Source: Petrolisthes cinctipes
Taxonomy: Eukaryota > Arthropoda > Malacostraca > Decapoda > Porcellanidae
NCBI GenBank assembly: GCA_033782935.1
Contig: JAWQEG010000501.1
Span: forward strand, 2,330,501-2,394,500
Direction of reading: 5' to 3'
DNA length: 64,000 bases
The notes beneath the pieces are model-generated. The model made no database searches. It was not told the origin of the DNA and saw only the letters and a list, made by a program, of their open reading frames with translations. Shown piece after piece: positions 47,926 to 61,506 of this stretch. Each line of letters starts with the position of its first letter. The stretch's first letter is position 1. A program made the position numbers and the translations under genes.

Positions 47926-50900
47926 GGGGTCCCAGAAGCGATCTGTACATGCCTACTCCCTGTTAGAGTATTTTCAAAATACATGCTCAAAACATACTGA
48001 AAATCGATCTTTTAGGTGCACAAAAGTCGATATGTGCATGCATCTTCAGTACCCGTTTATATCTCAAATTCAGGCTCAAAACACCCGAAAATTCAATATT
48101 TTGGGGTCCCAGAAGCAATCTGTACATGCCTACACAGTGCTAGAATATTTTCAAAATATAGGCTAAAAACATGCTAAAAATCGACATTTTAGGTGCCAAA
48201 AAATCGATATCTCAAATTCAGTCCCAAAACACCCGAAAATTCGATATTTAGAGGTCCCAGAAGGTATCTGTACATGCCTACTCTTTGTTAGAGTATTTTC
48301 AACATACAGGCCAAAAACAAACTGAAAATCGATCTTTTAGGTGCCCAAAAGTCGATATGTGCATGCATCTTCTGTACCCGTTTATATCTCAAATTCTGGC
48401 CCTAAACACCCGAAAATTCGATATTTTGGGGTCCCAGTAGCGATCTGTACATGCCTACTCCTTGTTAGAGTATTTTCAAAATTCAGGCCCAAAACATGCT
48501 GAAAATCGATATTTTTGGTGCCCAAAGTCAATATGTGCATGTATCTTCTGTACCCGTTTATATATCAAATTCAGGCTCAAAACACCCGAAAATTCAATAT
48601 TTAGGAGTCCCAGAAGCGATCTGTACATGCCTACTCCGTGTTAGAGTATTTTCAAAATACATGCTCAAAACATACTGAAAATCGATCTTTTAGGTGCACA
48701 AAAGTCGATATGTGCATGCATCTTCAGTACCCGTTTATATCTCAAATTCAGGCTCAAAACACCCGAAAATTCAATATTTTGGGGTCCCATAAGCAATCTG
48801 TACATGCCTACTCAGTGTTAGAGTATTTTCAAAATACAGGCCCAAAACATGCTGAAAATCGATATTTTAGATGCCCAAAGTCAATATGTGCATGTATCTT
48901 CTGTACCCGTTTATATCTCAAATTCAGGCTCAAAACACCCGAAAATTCAATATTCTGGGGTCCCAGAAGCAATCTATACATGCCTACACAGTGCTAGAAT
49001 ATTTTCAAAATATAGGCTAAAAACATGCTAAAAATCGACATTTTAGGTGCCAAAAAATCGATATATCAAATTCAGTTCCAAAACACCCGAAAATTCGATA
49101 TTTAGAGGTCCCAGAAGGTATCTGTACATGCCTACTCCTTGTTAGAGTATTTTCAAAATACAGGCCAAAATCATACTGAAAATCGATCTTTTAGGGGCCC
49201 AAAAGTCGATATGTGAATGCATCTTCTGTACCCGTTTATATCTCAAATTCAGGCTCAAAACACCCGAAAATTCAATATTTTGGGGTCCCAGAAGCAATCT
49301 GTACATGCCTACTCAGTGTTAGAGTATTTTCAAAATACAGGCCCAAAACATGCTGAAAATCGATATTTTAGATGCCAAAAAATCGATATCTCAAATTCAG
49401 TCCCAAAACACCCGAAAATTCGATATTTAGAGGTCCCAGAAGCGATCTGTACATGCCTACTCCGTGTTAGAGTATTTTCAAAATACAGGCCAAAAACATA
49501 CTGAAAATCGATCTTTTAGGTGCCCAAAAGTCGATATGTGCATGCATCTTCAGTACCCGTTTATATCTCAAATTCAGGCTCAAAACACCCGAAAATTCAA
49601 TATTTTGGGGTTCCAGAAGCAATCTGTACATGCCTACTCAGTGTTAGAGTATTTTCAAAATACAGGCCCAAAACATGCTGAAAATCGATATTTTAGATGC
49701 CCAAAGTCAATATGTGCATGTATCTTCTGTACCCGTTTATATATCAAATTCAGGCTCAAAACACCAGAAAATTCAATATTTGGGGGTCCCAGAAGCAATC
49801 TGTACATGCCTACACAGTGCTAGAATATTTTCAAAATATAGGCTAAAAACATGCTAAAAATCGACATTTTAGGTGCCAAAAAATCGATATCTCAAATTCA
49901 GTCCCAAAACACCCGAAAATTCGATATTTAGAGGTCCCAGAAGGTATCTGTACATGCCTACTCCGTGTTAGAGTATTTTCAAAATACAGGCCTAAAACAT
50001 ACTGAAAATCGATCTTTTAGGTGGCCAAAAGTCGATATGTGCATTCATCTTCTGTACCCGTTTATATCTCAAATTCTGGCCCTAAACACCCGAAAATTCG
50101 ATATTTTGGGGTCCCAGAAGCGCCTACTCAGTGTTAGAGTATTTTCAAAATGCAGGCCCAAAACATGCTGAAAATCGATATTTTAGATGCCCAAAGTCAA
50201 TATGTGCATGTATCTTCTGTACCCGTTTATATCTCAAATTCAGGCTCAAAACACCCGAAAATTCAATATTTTGGGGTCCCAGAATCAATCTGTACATGCC
50301 TACGCAGTGCTAGAATATTTTCAAAATATAGGCTAAAAACATGCTAAAAATCGATCTTTTAGGTGCCAAAAAGTCGATATCTCAAATTCAGTCCCAAAAC
50401 ACCCGAAAATTCGATATTTAGGGGTCCCAGAAGCGATCTGTACATTCCTACTCCGTGTTAGAGTATTTTCAAAATTCAGGCCCAAAACATGCTGAAAATC
50501 GATCTTTTATGTGCCCAAAGTCAATATGTGCATGTATCTTCTGTACCCGTTTATATCTCAAATTCAGGCTCAAAACACCCGAAAATTCAATATTTTGGGG
50601 TGCCAGAAGCAATCTGTACATGCCAACTCAGTGCTAGAATATTTTCAAAATATAGGCTAAAAACCTGCTAAAAATCGATCTTTTAGGTGCCAAAAAGTCG
50701 ATATCTCAAATTCAGTCCCAAAACACCCGAAAATTCGATATTTAGGGGTCCCAGAAGCGATCTGTACATGCCTACTCCGTGTTTGAGTATTTTCAAAATA
50801 CAGGACAAAAACATACTGAAAATCGATCTTTTAGGTGCCCAAAAGTCGATATGTGCATGCATCTTCTGTACCCGTTTATATCTCAAATTCTGGCCCTAAA

Positions 50901-53900
50901 CACCCGAAAATTCGATATTTTGGGGTCCCAGAAGCGATCTGTACATGCCTACTCCGTGTTAGAGTATTTTCAAAATTCAGGCCCAAAACATGCTGAAAAT
51001 CGATATTTTTGGTGCCCAAAGTCAATATGTGCATGTATCTTCTGTACCCGTTTATATCTCAAATTCAGGCTCAAAACACCCGAAAATTCAATATTTTGGG
51101 GTCCCAGAAGCAATCTGTACATGCCTACACAGTGCTAGAATATTTTCAAAATATAGGCTAAAAACATGCTAAAAAACGACATTTTAGGTGCCAAAAAATC
51201 GATATCTCGAATTCAGTCCCAAAACACCCGAAAATTCGATATTTAGAGGTCCCAGAAGGTATCTGTACATGCCTACTCCATGTTAGAGTATTTTCAAAAT
51301 ACAGGCCAAAAACATACTGAAAATCGATCTTTTAGGTGCCCAAAAGTCGATATGTGCATGCATCTTCAGTACCCGTTTATATCTCAAATTCTGGCCCTAA
51401 ACACCCGAAAATTCGATATTTTGGGGTCCCAGAAGCGATCTGTACATGCCTACTCCGTGTTAGAGTATTTTCAAAATTCAGGCCCAAAACATGCTGAAAA
51501 TCGATATTTTTGGTGACCAAAGTCAATATGTGCATGTATCTTCTGTACCCGTTTATATCTCAAATTCAGGCTCAAAACAAACGAAAATTCAATATTTTGG
51601 GGTCCCAGAAGCAATCTGTACATGCCTACTCAGTGCTAGAATATTTTCAAAATATAGGCTAAAAACATGCTAAAAATCGATCTTTTAGGTGCCAAAAAGT
51701 CGATATCTCAAATTCAGTCCCAAAACACCCGAAAATTCGATATTTAGGGGTCCCAGAAGCGATCTGTTCATGCCTACTCTTTGTTAGAGTATTTTCAAAA
51801 TACATGCTCAAAACATACTGAAAATCGATCTTTTAGGTGCACAAAAGTCGATATGTGCATGCATCTTCAGTACCCGTTTATATCTCAAATTCAGGCTCAA
51901 AACACCCGAAAATTCAATATTTTGGGGTCCCAGAAGCAATCTGTACATGCCTACACAGTGCTAGAATATTTTCAAAATATAGGCTAAAAACATGCTAAAT
52001 TAAATCGACATTTTAGGTGCCAAAAAATCGATATCTCAAATTCAGTCCCAAAACACCCGAAAATTCGATATTTAGAGGTCCCAGAAGGTATCTGTACATG
52101 CCTACTCCGTGTTAGAGTATTTTCAAAATACAGGCCAAAAACATACTGAAAATCAATCTTTTAGGTGCCCAAAAGTCGATATGTGCATGCATATTCTGTA
52201 CCCGTTTATATCTCAAATTCTGGCCCTAAACACCCGAAAATTCGATATTTTGGGGTCCCAGAAGCGATCTGTACATGCCTACTCCATGTTAGAGTATTTT
52301 AAAAATTCAGGCCCAAAACATGCTGAAAATCGATATTTTTGGTGCCCAAAGTCAATATGTGCATGTATCTTCTGTACCCGTTTATATCTCAAATTCAGGC
52401 TCAAAACACCCGAAAATTCAATATTTTGGGGTCCCAGAAGCAATCTGTACAGTGCTAGAATATATTCAAAATATAGGCTAAAAACATGCTAAAAATCGAT
52501 CTTTTAGGTGCCAAAAAGTCGATATCTCAAATTCAGTCCCAAAACACCCGAAAATTCGATATTTAGGGGTCCCAGAAGCGATCTGTACATGCCTACTCGG
52601 TGTTAGAGAATTTTCAAAATACATGCTCAAAACATACTGAAAATCGATCTTTTAGGTGCACAAAAGTCGATATGTGCATGCATCTTCAGTACCCGTTTAT
52701 ATCTCAAATTCAGGCTCAAAACACCCGAAAATTCAATATTTTGGGGTCCCAGAAGCAATCTGTACATGCCTACTCAGTGTTAGAGTATTTTCAAAATACA
52801 GGCCTAAAACATGCTGAAAATCGATATTTTAGATGCCCAAAGTCAATATGTGCATGTATCTTCTGTACCCGTTTATATCTCAAATTCAGGCTCAAAACAC
52901 AAGAAAATTCAATATTTTGGGGTCCCAGAAGCAATCTGTACATGCCTACACAGTGCTAGAATATTTTCAAAATATAGGCTAAAAACATGCTAAAAATCGA
53001 CATTTTAGGTGCCAAAAAATCGATATCTCAAATTCATTCCCAAAACACCCGAAAATTCGATATTTAGAGGTCCCAGAAGGTATCTGTACATGCCTACTCC
53101 GTGTTAGAGTATTTTCAAAATACAGGCCAAAAACATACTGAAAATCGATCTTTTAGGTGCCCAAAAGTCGATATGTGCATGCATCTTCTGTACCCGTTTA
53201 TATCTCAAATTCTGGCCCTAAACACCCGAAAATTCGATATTTTGGGGTCCCAGAAGCGATCTGTACATGCCTACTCCGTGTTAGAGTATTTTCAAAATTC
53301 AGGCCCAAAACATGCTGAAAATCGATATTTTTGGTGACCAAAGTCAATATGTGCATGTATCTTCTGTACCCGTTTATATCTCGAATTCAGGCTCAAAACA
53401 CCCGAAAATTCAATATTTTGGGGTCCCAGAAGCAATCTGTACATGCCTACTCAGTGCTAGAATATTTTCAAAATATAGGCTAAAAACATGCTAAAAATCG
53501 ATCTTTTAGGTGCCAAAAAGTCGATATCTCAAATTCAGTCCCAAAACACCCGAAAATTCGATATTTCAGGGTCCCAGAAGCGATCTGTACATGCCTACTC
53601 CGTGTTAGAGTATTTTCAAAATACATGCTCAAAACATACTGAAAATCGATCTTTTAGGTGCACAAAAGTCGATATGTGCATGCATCTTCAGTACCCGTTT
53701 ATATCTCAAATTCAGTCCCAAAACACCCGAAAATTCGATATTTAGAGGTCCCAGAAGGTATCTGTACATTCCTACTCCGTGTTAGAGTATTTTCAAAATA
53801 CAGGCCAAAAACATACTGAAAATCGATCTTTTAGGTGCCCAAAAGTCGATATGTGCATGCATCTTCTGTACCCGTTTATATCTCAAATTCTGGCCCTAAA

Positions 53901-54610
53901 CGCCCGAAAATTCGATATTTTTGGGTCCCAGAAGCGATCTGTACATGCCTACTCCGTGTTAGAGTATTTTCAAAATTCAGGCCCAAAACATGCTGAAAAT
54001 CGATATTTTTGGTGCCCAAAGTCAATATGTGCATGTATCTTCTGTACCCGTTTATATCTCAAATTCAGGCTCAAAACACCCGAAAATTCAATATTTTGGG
54101 GTCCCAGAAGCAATCTGTACATGCCTACTCAGTGTTAGAGTATTTTCAAAATACAGGCCCAAAACATGCTGAAAATCGATATTTTAGATGCCCAAAGTCA
54201 ATATGTGCATGTATCTTCTGTACCCGTTTATATCTCAATTTCAGGCTCAAAACACCCGAAAATTCAATATTTTGGGGTCCCAGAAGCAATCTGTACATGC
54301 CTACACAGTGGTAGAATATTTTCAAAATAAAGGCTAAAAACATGCTAAATTAAATCGACATTTTAGGTGCCAAAAAATCGATATCTCAAATTCAGTCCCA
54401 AAACACCCGAAAATTCGATATTTAGAGGTCCCAGAAGGTATCTGTACATGCCTACTCCGTGTTAGAGTATTTTTTAAATACATGCTCAAAACATACTGAA
54501 AATCTATCTTTTAGGTGCACAAAAGTCAATATGTGCATGCATCTTCAGTACCCGTTTATATCTCAAATTCAGGCTCAAAACACCCGAAAATTCAATATTT
54601 TGGGGTCCCA
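47926..54610 (+). repeat. Mixed trimers and C-B pairs
   Basis: Irregular array of C1, C2, A, A2 and B monomers. Several monomers have CTCTTTGTTAG or CTCCTTGTTAG in place of CTCCGTGTTAG (near 48286, 48460, 49136 and 51777). A hybrid at about 49,322-49,463 begins as A and ends as B. Near 50,120 an 11-bp loss gives AGAAGCGCCTACTC. C2-A2 stretches at 51,280 and 53,101 share TTTTTGGTGACCAAAGTC (1,821 bp apart). The insertion variant GCTAAATTAAATCGAC occurs near 51994 and 54344. A C/B hybrid lies at about 53,602-53,778. Confidence 0.75.
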
Positions 54611-55950
54611 GAAGCAATCTGTACATGCCTACTCAGTGCTAGAATATTTTCAAAATATAGGCTAAAAACATGCTAAAAATCGATCTTTTAGGTGCCAAAA
54701 AGTCGATATCTCAAATTCAGTCCCAAAACACCCGAAAATTCGATATTAAGGGGTCCCAGAAGCGATCTGTACATGCCTACTCCGTGTTAGAGTATTTTCA
54801 AAATACATGCTCAAAACATACTGAAAATCGATCTTTTAGGTGCACAAAAGTCGATATGTGCATGCATCTTCAGTACCCGTTTATATCTCAAATTCAGGCT
54901 CAAAACTCCCGAAAATTCAATATTTTGGGGTCCCAGAAGCAATCTGTACATGCCTACTCAGTGTTAGAGTATTTTCAAAATACAGGCCCAAAACATGCTG
55001 AAAATCGATATTTTAGATGCCCAAAGTCAATATGTGCATGTATCTTCTGTACCCGTTTATATCTCAAATTCAGGCTCAAAACACCCGAAAATTCAATATT
55101 TTGGGGTCCCAGAAGCAATCTGTACATGCCTACACAGTGCTAGAATATTTTCAAAATATAGGCTAAAAACATGCTAAAAATCGATATTATAGGTTCCAAA
55201 AAATCGATATCTCAAATTTAGTCCCATAACACCCGAAAATTCGATATTTAGAGGTCCCAGAAGGTATCTGTACATGCCTACTCCGTGTTAGAGTATTTTC
55301 AAAATACAGGCCAAAAACATACTGAAAATCGATCTTTTAGGTGCCCAAAAGTCGATATGTGCATGCATCTTCTGTACCCGTTTATATCTCAAATTCTGGC
55401 CCTAAACACCCGAAAATTCGATATTTTGGGGTCCCAGAAGCGATCTGTACATGCCTACTCCGTGTTAGAGTATTTTCAAAATTCAGGCTCAAAACATGCT
55501 GAAAATCGATATTTTTGGTGCCCAATGTCAATTTGTGCATGTATCTTCTGTACCCGTTTATATCTCAAATTCAGGCTCAAAACACCCGAAAATTCAATAT
55601 TTTGGGGTCCCAGAAGCAATATGTACAGTGCTAGAATATTTTCAAAATATAGGCTAAAAACATGCTAAAAATCGATCCTTTAGGTGCCAAAAAGTCGATA
55701 TCTCAAATTCAGTCCCAAAACACCCGAAAATTCGATATTTAGGGGTCCCAGAAGCGATCTGTACATACCTACTCCGTGTTAGAGTATTTTCAAAATACAT
55801 GCTCAAAACATACTGAAAATCGATCTTTTAGGTGCACAAAAGTCGATATGTGCATGCATCTTCAGTACCCGATTATATTTCAAATTCAGGCTCAAAACAC
55901 CCGAAAATTCAATATTTTGGGGTCCCAGAAGCAATCTGTACATGCCTACA
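54610..55950 (+). repeat. Segment W, copy 1
   Basis: Repeated at about 58,955-60,294 with an offset of 4,345 bp, then 4,344 after a 1-bp loss in the second copy (AGGTTCCAAAAAATCG against AGGTTCAAAAAATCG). Shared private marks are CGATATTAAGGGGTCCC (near 54741), CAAAACTCCCGAAAATTC (near 54901), ATCGATATTATAGGTTC (near 55180), TTTAGTCCCATAACACC (near 55216), CAATTTGTGCATG and CAATATGTACAGTGC (near 55617). Confidence 0.87.
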
Positions 55951-58900
55951 CAGTGCTAGAATATTTTCAAAATATAGGCTAAAAACATGCAAAATATCGA
56001 CATTTTAGGTTCCAAAAAATCGATATCTCAAATTCAGTCCCAAAACACCCGAAAATTCGATATTTAGAGGTCCAAGAAGGTATCTGTACATGCCTACTAC
56101 GTGTTAGAGTATTTTCAAAATACAGGCCTAAAACATACTGAAAATCGATCTTTTAGGTGCCCAAAAGTCGATATGTGCATGCATCTTCTGTACCCGTTTA
56201 TATCTCAAATTCTGGCCCTAAACACCCGAAAATTCGATATTTTGGGATCCCAGAAGCGATCTGTACATGCCTACTCCGTGTTAGAGTATTTTCAAAATTC
56301 AGGCCCAAAACATGCTGAAAATCGATATTTTAGATGCCCAAAGTCAATATGTGCATGTATCTTCTGTACCCGTTTATATCTCAAATTCAGGCTCAAAACA
56401 CCCGAAAATTCAATATTTTGGGGTCCCAGAAGCAATCTGTACATGCCTACACAGTGCTAGAATATTTTCAAAATATAGGCTAAAAACATGCTAAAAATCG
56501 ATCTTTTACGTGCCAAAAAGTTGATATCTCAAATTCAGTCCCAAAACACCCGAAAATTCGATATTTAGGGGTCCCAGAAGCGATCTGTACATGCCTACTC
56601 CGTGTTAGAGTATTTTCAAAATACATGCTGAAAACATACTGAAAATCGATCTTTTAGGTGCACAAAAGTCGATATGTGCATGCATCTTCAGTACCCGTTT
56701 ATATCTCAAATTCAGGCTCAAAACACCCGAAAATTCAATATTTTGGGGTCCCAGAAGCAATCTGTACATGCCTACTCAGTGTTAGAGTATTTTCAAAATA
56801 CAGGCCCAAAACATGCTGAAAATCGATATTTTAGATGCGCAAAGTCAATATGTGCATGTATCTTCTGTACCCGTTTATATCTCAAATTCAGGCTCAAAAC
56901 ACCCGAAAATTCAATATTTTGGGGTCCCAGAAGCAATCTGTACATGCCTACTCCGTGTTAGAGTATTTTCAAAATACATACTCAAAACATACTGAAAATC
57001 GATCTTTTAGGTGCACAAAAGTCGATATGTGCATGCATCTTCAGTACCCGTTTATATCTTAAATTCAGTCCCAAAACACCCGAAAATTCGATATTTAGAG
57101 GTCCCAGAAGGTATCTGTACATGCCTACTCCGTGTTAGAGTATTTTCAAAATACAGGCCAAAAACATACTGAAAATCGATCTTTTAGGTGCCCAAAAGTC
57201 GATATGTGCATGCATCTTCTGTACCCGTTTATATCTCAAATTCTGGCCCTAAACACCCGAAAATTCGATATTTTGGGGTCCCAGAAGCGATCTGTACATG
57301 CCTACTCCGTGTTAGAGTATTTTCAAAATTCAGGCCCAAAACATGCTGAAAATCGATATTTTTGGTGCCCAAAGTCAATATGTGCATGTATCTTCTGTAC
57401 CCGTTTATATCTCAAATTCAGGCTCAAAACACCCGAAAATTCAATATTTTGGGGTCCCAGAAGCAATCTGTACAGTGCTAGAATATTTTCAAAATATAGG
57501 CTAAAAACATGCTAAAAATCGATCTTTTAGGTGCCAAAAAGTCGATATCTCAAATTCAGTCCCAAAACACCCGAAAATTCGATATTTAGGGGTCCCAGAA
57601 GCGATCTGTACATGCCTACTCGGTGTTAGAGTATTTTCAAAATACATGCTCAAAACATACTGAAAATCGATCTTTTAGGTGCACAAAAGTCGATATGTGC
57701 ATGCATCTTCAGTACCCGTTTATATTTCAAATTCAGGCTCAAAACACCCGAAAATTCGATATTTTGGGGTCCCAGAAGCAATCTGTACATGCCTACTCAG
57801 TGTTAGAGTATTTTCAAAATACAGGCCCAAAACATGCTGAAAATCGATATTTTAGATGCCCAAAGTCAATATGTGCATGTATCTTCTGTACCCGTTTATA
57901 TCTCAATTTCAGGCTCAAAACACCCGAAAATTCAATATTTTGGGGTCCCAGAAGCAATCTGTACATGCCTACACAGTGCTAGAATATTTTCAAAATAAAG
58001 GCTAAAAACATGCTAAATTAAATCGACATTTTAGGTGCCAAAAAATCGATATCTCAAATTCAGTCCCAAAACACCCGAAAATTCGATATTTAGAGGTCCC
58101 AGAAGGTATCTGTACATGCCTACTCCGTGTTAGAGTATTTTCAAAATACATGCTCAAAACATACTGAAAATCGATCTTTTAGGTGCACAAAAGTCGATAT
58201 GTGCATGCATCTTCAGTACCCGTTTATATCTCAAATTCAGGTTCAAAACACCAGAAAATTCAATATTTTGGGGTCCCAGAAGCAATCTGTACATGCCTAC
58301 TCAGTGTTAGAGTATTTTCAAAATACAGGCCCAGAACATGCTGAAAATCGATATTTTAGATGCCCAAAGTCAATATGTGCATGTATCTTTTGTACCCGTT
58401 TATATCTCAAATTCAGGCTCAAAACACCCGAAAATTCAATATTTTGGGGTCCCAGAAGCAATCTGTACATGCCTACACAGTGCTAGAATATTTTCAAAAT
58501 ATAGGCTAAAAACATGCTAAAAATCGACATTTTAGGTGCCAAAAAATCGATATCTCAAATTCAGTCCCAAAACACCCGAAAATTCGATATTTAGAGGTCC
58601 CAGAAGGTATCTGTACATGCCTACTCCGTGTTAGAGTATTTTCAAAATACAGGCCAAAAACATACTGAAAATCGATCTTTTAGGTGCCCAAAAGTCGATA
58701 TGTGCATGCATCTTCTGTACCCGTTTATTTCTCAAATTCTGGCCCTAAACACCCGAAAATTCGATATTTTGGGGTCCCAGAAGCGATCTGTACATGCCTA
58801 CTCCGTGTTAGAGTATTTTCAAAATTCAGGCCCGAAACATGCTGAAAATCGATATTTTTGGTGCCCAAAGTCAATATGTGCATGTATCTTCTGTACCCGT

Positions 58901-58954
58901 TTATATCTCAAATTCAGCCTCAAAACACCCGAAAATTCAATATTTTTGGGTCCC
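55951..58954 (+). repeat. Array between the two segment W copies
   Basis: C-A-B trimers of both flavours, with C-B junctions lacking A. Notable points are TGCAAAATATCGAC near 55988 (shared with 60,509 and 62,972), a C/B hybrid at about 56,958-57,131, CTGTACAGTGCTAG near 57470, and a B start with AAATAAAGGC and GCTAAATTAAATCG near 57,995-58,022. The last two marks are shared with 54,327-54,356. Confidence 0.75.
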
Positions 58955-60294
58955 AGAAGCAATCTGTACATGCCTACTCAGTGCTAGAATATTTTCAAAA
59001 TATAGGCTAAAAACATGCTAAAAATCGATCTTTTAGGTGCCAAAAAGTCGATATCTCAAATTCAGTCCCAAAACACCCGAAAATTCGATATTAAGGGGTC
59101 CCAGAAGCGATCTGTACATGCCTACTCCGTGTTAGAGTATTTTCAAAATACATGCTCAAAACATACTGAAAATCGATCTTTTAGGTGCACAAAAGTCGAT
59201 ATGTGCATGCATCTTCAGTACCCGTTTATATCTCAAATTCAGGTTCAAAACTCCCGAAAATTCAATATTTTGGGGTCCCAGAAGCAATCTGTACATGCCT
59301 ACTCAGTGTTAGAGTATTTTCAAAATACAGGCCCAAAACATGCTGAAAATCGATATTTTAGATGCCCAAAGTCAATATGTGCATGTATCTTCTGTACCCG
59401 TTTATATCTCAAATTCAGGCTCAAAACACCCGAAAATTCAATATTTTGGGGTCCCAGAAGCAATCTGTACATGCCTACACAGTGCTAGAATATTTTCAAA
59501 ATATAGGCTAAAAACATGCTAAAAATCGATATTATAGGTTCAAAAAATCGATATCTCAAATTTAGTCCCATAACACCCGAAAATTCGATATTTAGAGGTC
59601 CCAGAAGGTATCTGTACATGCCTACTCCGTGTTAGATTATTTTCAAAATACAGGCCAAAAACATACTGAAAATCGATCTTTTAGGTGCCCAAAAGTCGAT
59701 ATGTGCATGCATCTTCTGTACCCGTTTATATCTCAAATTCTGGCCCTAAACACCCGAAAATTCGATATTTTGGGGTCCCAGAAGCGATCTGTACATGCTT
59801 ACTCCGTGTTAGAGTATTTTCAAAATTCAGGCTCAAAACATGCTGAAAATCGATATTTTTGGTGCCCAAAGTCAATTTGTGCATGTATCTTCTGTACCCG
59901 TTTATATCTCAAATTCAGGCTCAAAACACCCGAAAATTCAATATTTTGGGGTCCCAGAAGCAATATGTACAGTGCTAGAATATTTTCAAAATATAGGCTA
60001 AAAACATGCTAAAAATCGATCCTTTAGGTGCCAAAAAGTCGATATCTCAAATTCAGTCCCAAAACACCCGAAAATTCGATATTTAGGGGTCCCAGAAGCG
60101 ATCTGTACATGCCTACTCCGTGTTAGAGTATTTTCAAAATACATGCTCAAAACATACTGAAAATCGATCTTTTAGGTGCACAAAAGTCGATATGTGCATG
60201 CATCTTCAGTACCCGTTTATATTTCAAATTCAGGCTCAAAACAACCGAAAATTCAATATTTTGGGGTCCCAGAAGCAATCTGTACATGCCTACT
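58955..60294 (+). repeat. Segment W, copy 2
   Basis: Carries all the marks listed for copy 1, including CGATATTAAGGGG near 59088, CAAAACTCCCG near 59246, ATTATAGGTTC near 59527 and CAATATGTACAGTGC near 59961. Private changes are CAGGTTCAAAACTCCC near 59242, GTGTTAGATTATTTTC at 59629 and ATGCTTACTCC near 59795. The match ends where this copy continues into an A monomer and copy 1 into a B monomer. Confidence 0.87.
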
Positions 60295-60296
60295 CA

Positions 60297-61506
60297 GTGT
60301 TAGAGTATTTTCAAAATACAGGCCCAAAACATGCTGAAAATCGATATTTTAGATGCCCAAAGTCAATATGTGCATGTATCTTCTGTACCCGTTTATATCT
60401 CAAATTCAGGCTCAAAACACCCGAAAATTCAATATTTTGGGGTCCCAGAAGCAATCTGTACATGCCTACACAGTGCTAGAATATTTTCAAAATATAGGCT
60501 AAAAACATGCAAAATATCGACATTTTAGGTGCCAAAAAATCGATATCTCAAATTCAGTCCCAAAACACCCGAAAATTCGATATTTAGAGGTCCCAGAAGG
60601 TATCTGTACATTCCTACTCCGTGTTAGAGTATTTTCAAAATTCAGGCCCAAAACATGCTGAAAATCGATATTTTTGGTGCCCAAAGTCAATATGTGCATG
60701 TATCTTCTGTACCCGTTTATATCTCAAATTCAGGCTCAAAACACCCGAAAATTCAATATTTTGGGGTCCCAGAAGCAATCTGTACATGCCTACACAGTGC
60801 TAGAATATTTTCAAAATATAGGCTAAAAACATACTAAAAATCGATATCTCAAATTTAGTCCCATAACACGCGAAAATTCGATATTTAGAGGTCCCAGAAG
60901 CGATCTGTACATGCCTATTCCGTGTTAGAGTATTTTCAAAATACATGCTGAAAACATACTGAAAATCGATCATTTAGGTGCACAAAAGTCGATATGTGCA
61001 TCCATCTTCAGTACCCGTTTATATCTCAAATTCAGGCTCAAAACACCCGAAAATTCAATATTTTGGGGTCCCAGAAGCAATCTGTACATGCCTACTCAGT
61101 GTTAGAGTATTTTCAAAATACAGGCCCAAAACATGCTGAAAATCGATATTTTAGATGCCCAAAGTCAATATGTGCATGTATCTTCTGTACCCGTTTATAT
61201 CTCAAATTCAAGCTCAAAACACCCGAAAATTCAATATTTTGGGGTCCCAGAAGCAATCTGTACACAGTGCTAGAATATTTTCAAAATATAGGCTAAAAAC
61301 ATGCTAAAAATCGACATTTTAGGTGCCAAAAAATCGATATCTCAAATTCAGTCCCAAAACACCCGAAAATTCGATATTTAGAGGTCCCAGAAGGTATCTG
61401 TACATGCCTACTCCGTGTTAGAGTATTTTCAAAATACAGGCCAAAAACATGCTCAAAATCGATGTTTTAGGTGCCCAAAAGTCGATATGTACATGCATCT
61501 TCTGTA
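60297..61506 (+). repeat. Segment V, copy 1 (two small deletions)
   Basis: Matches 62,760-64,000. The offset grows in steps of 2,463, 2,486 and 2,494 bp, because this copy lost 23 bp near 60,848 and 8 bp near 61,262. Shared marks are TGCAAAATATCGAC, ACATTCCTACTCC, AAACATACTAAAAATCG, TTTAGTCCCATAACAC, ATCGATCATTTAGG, GTGCATCCATC and ATGCTCAAAATCGATGTTTT. Confidence 0.88.
60836..60862 (+). other. 23-bp deletion scar in a class B monomer
   Basis: The B monomer reads CATACTAAAAATCGATATCTC, while the sister copy near 63,296 has AAAAATCGATAT twice, separated by 11 bp. One copy of the 12-bp motif and the spacer have been lost here. Confidence 0.85.
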
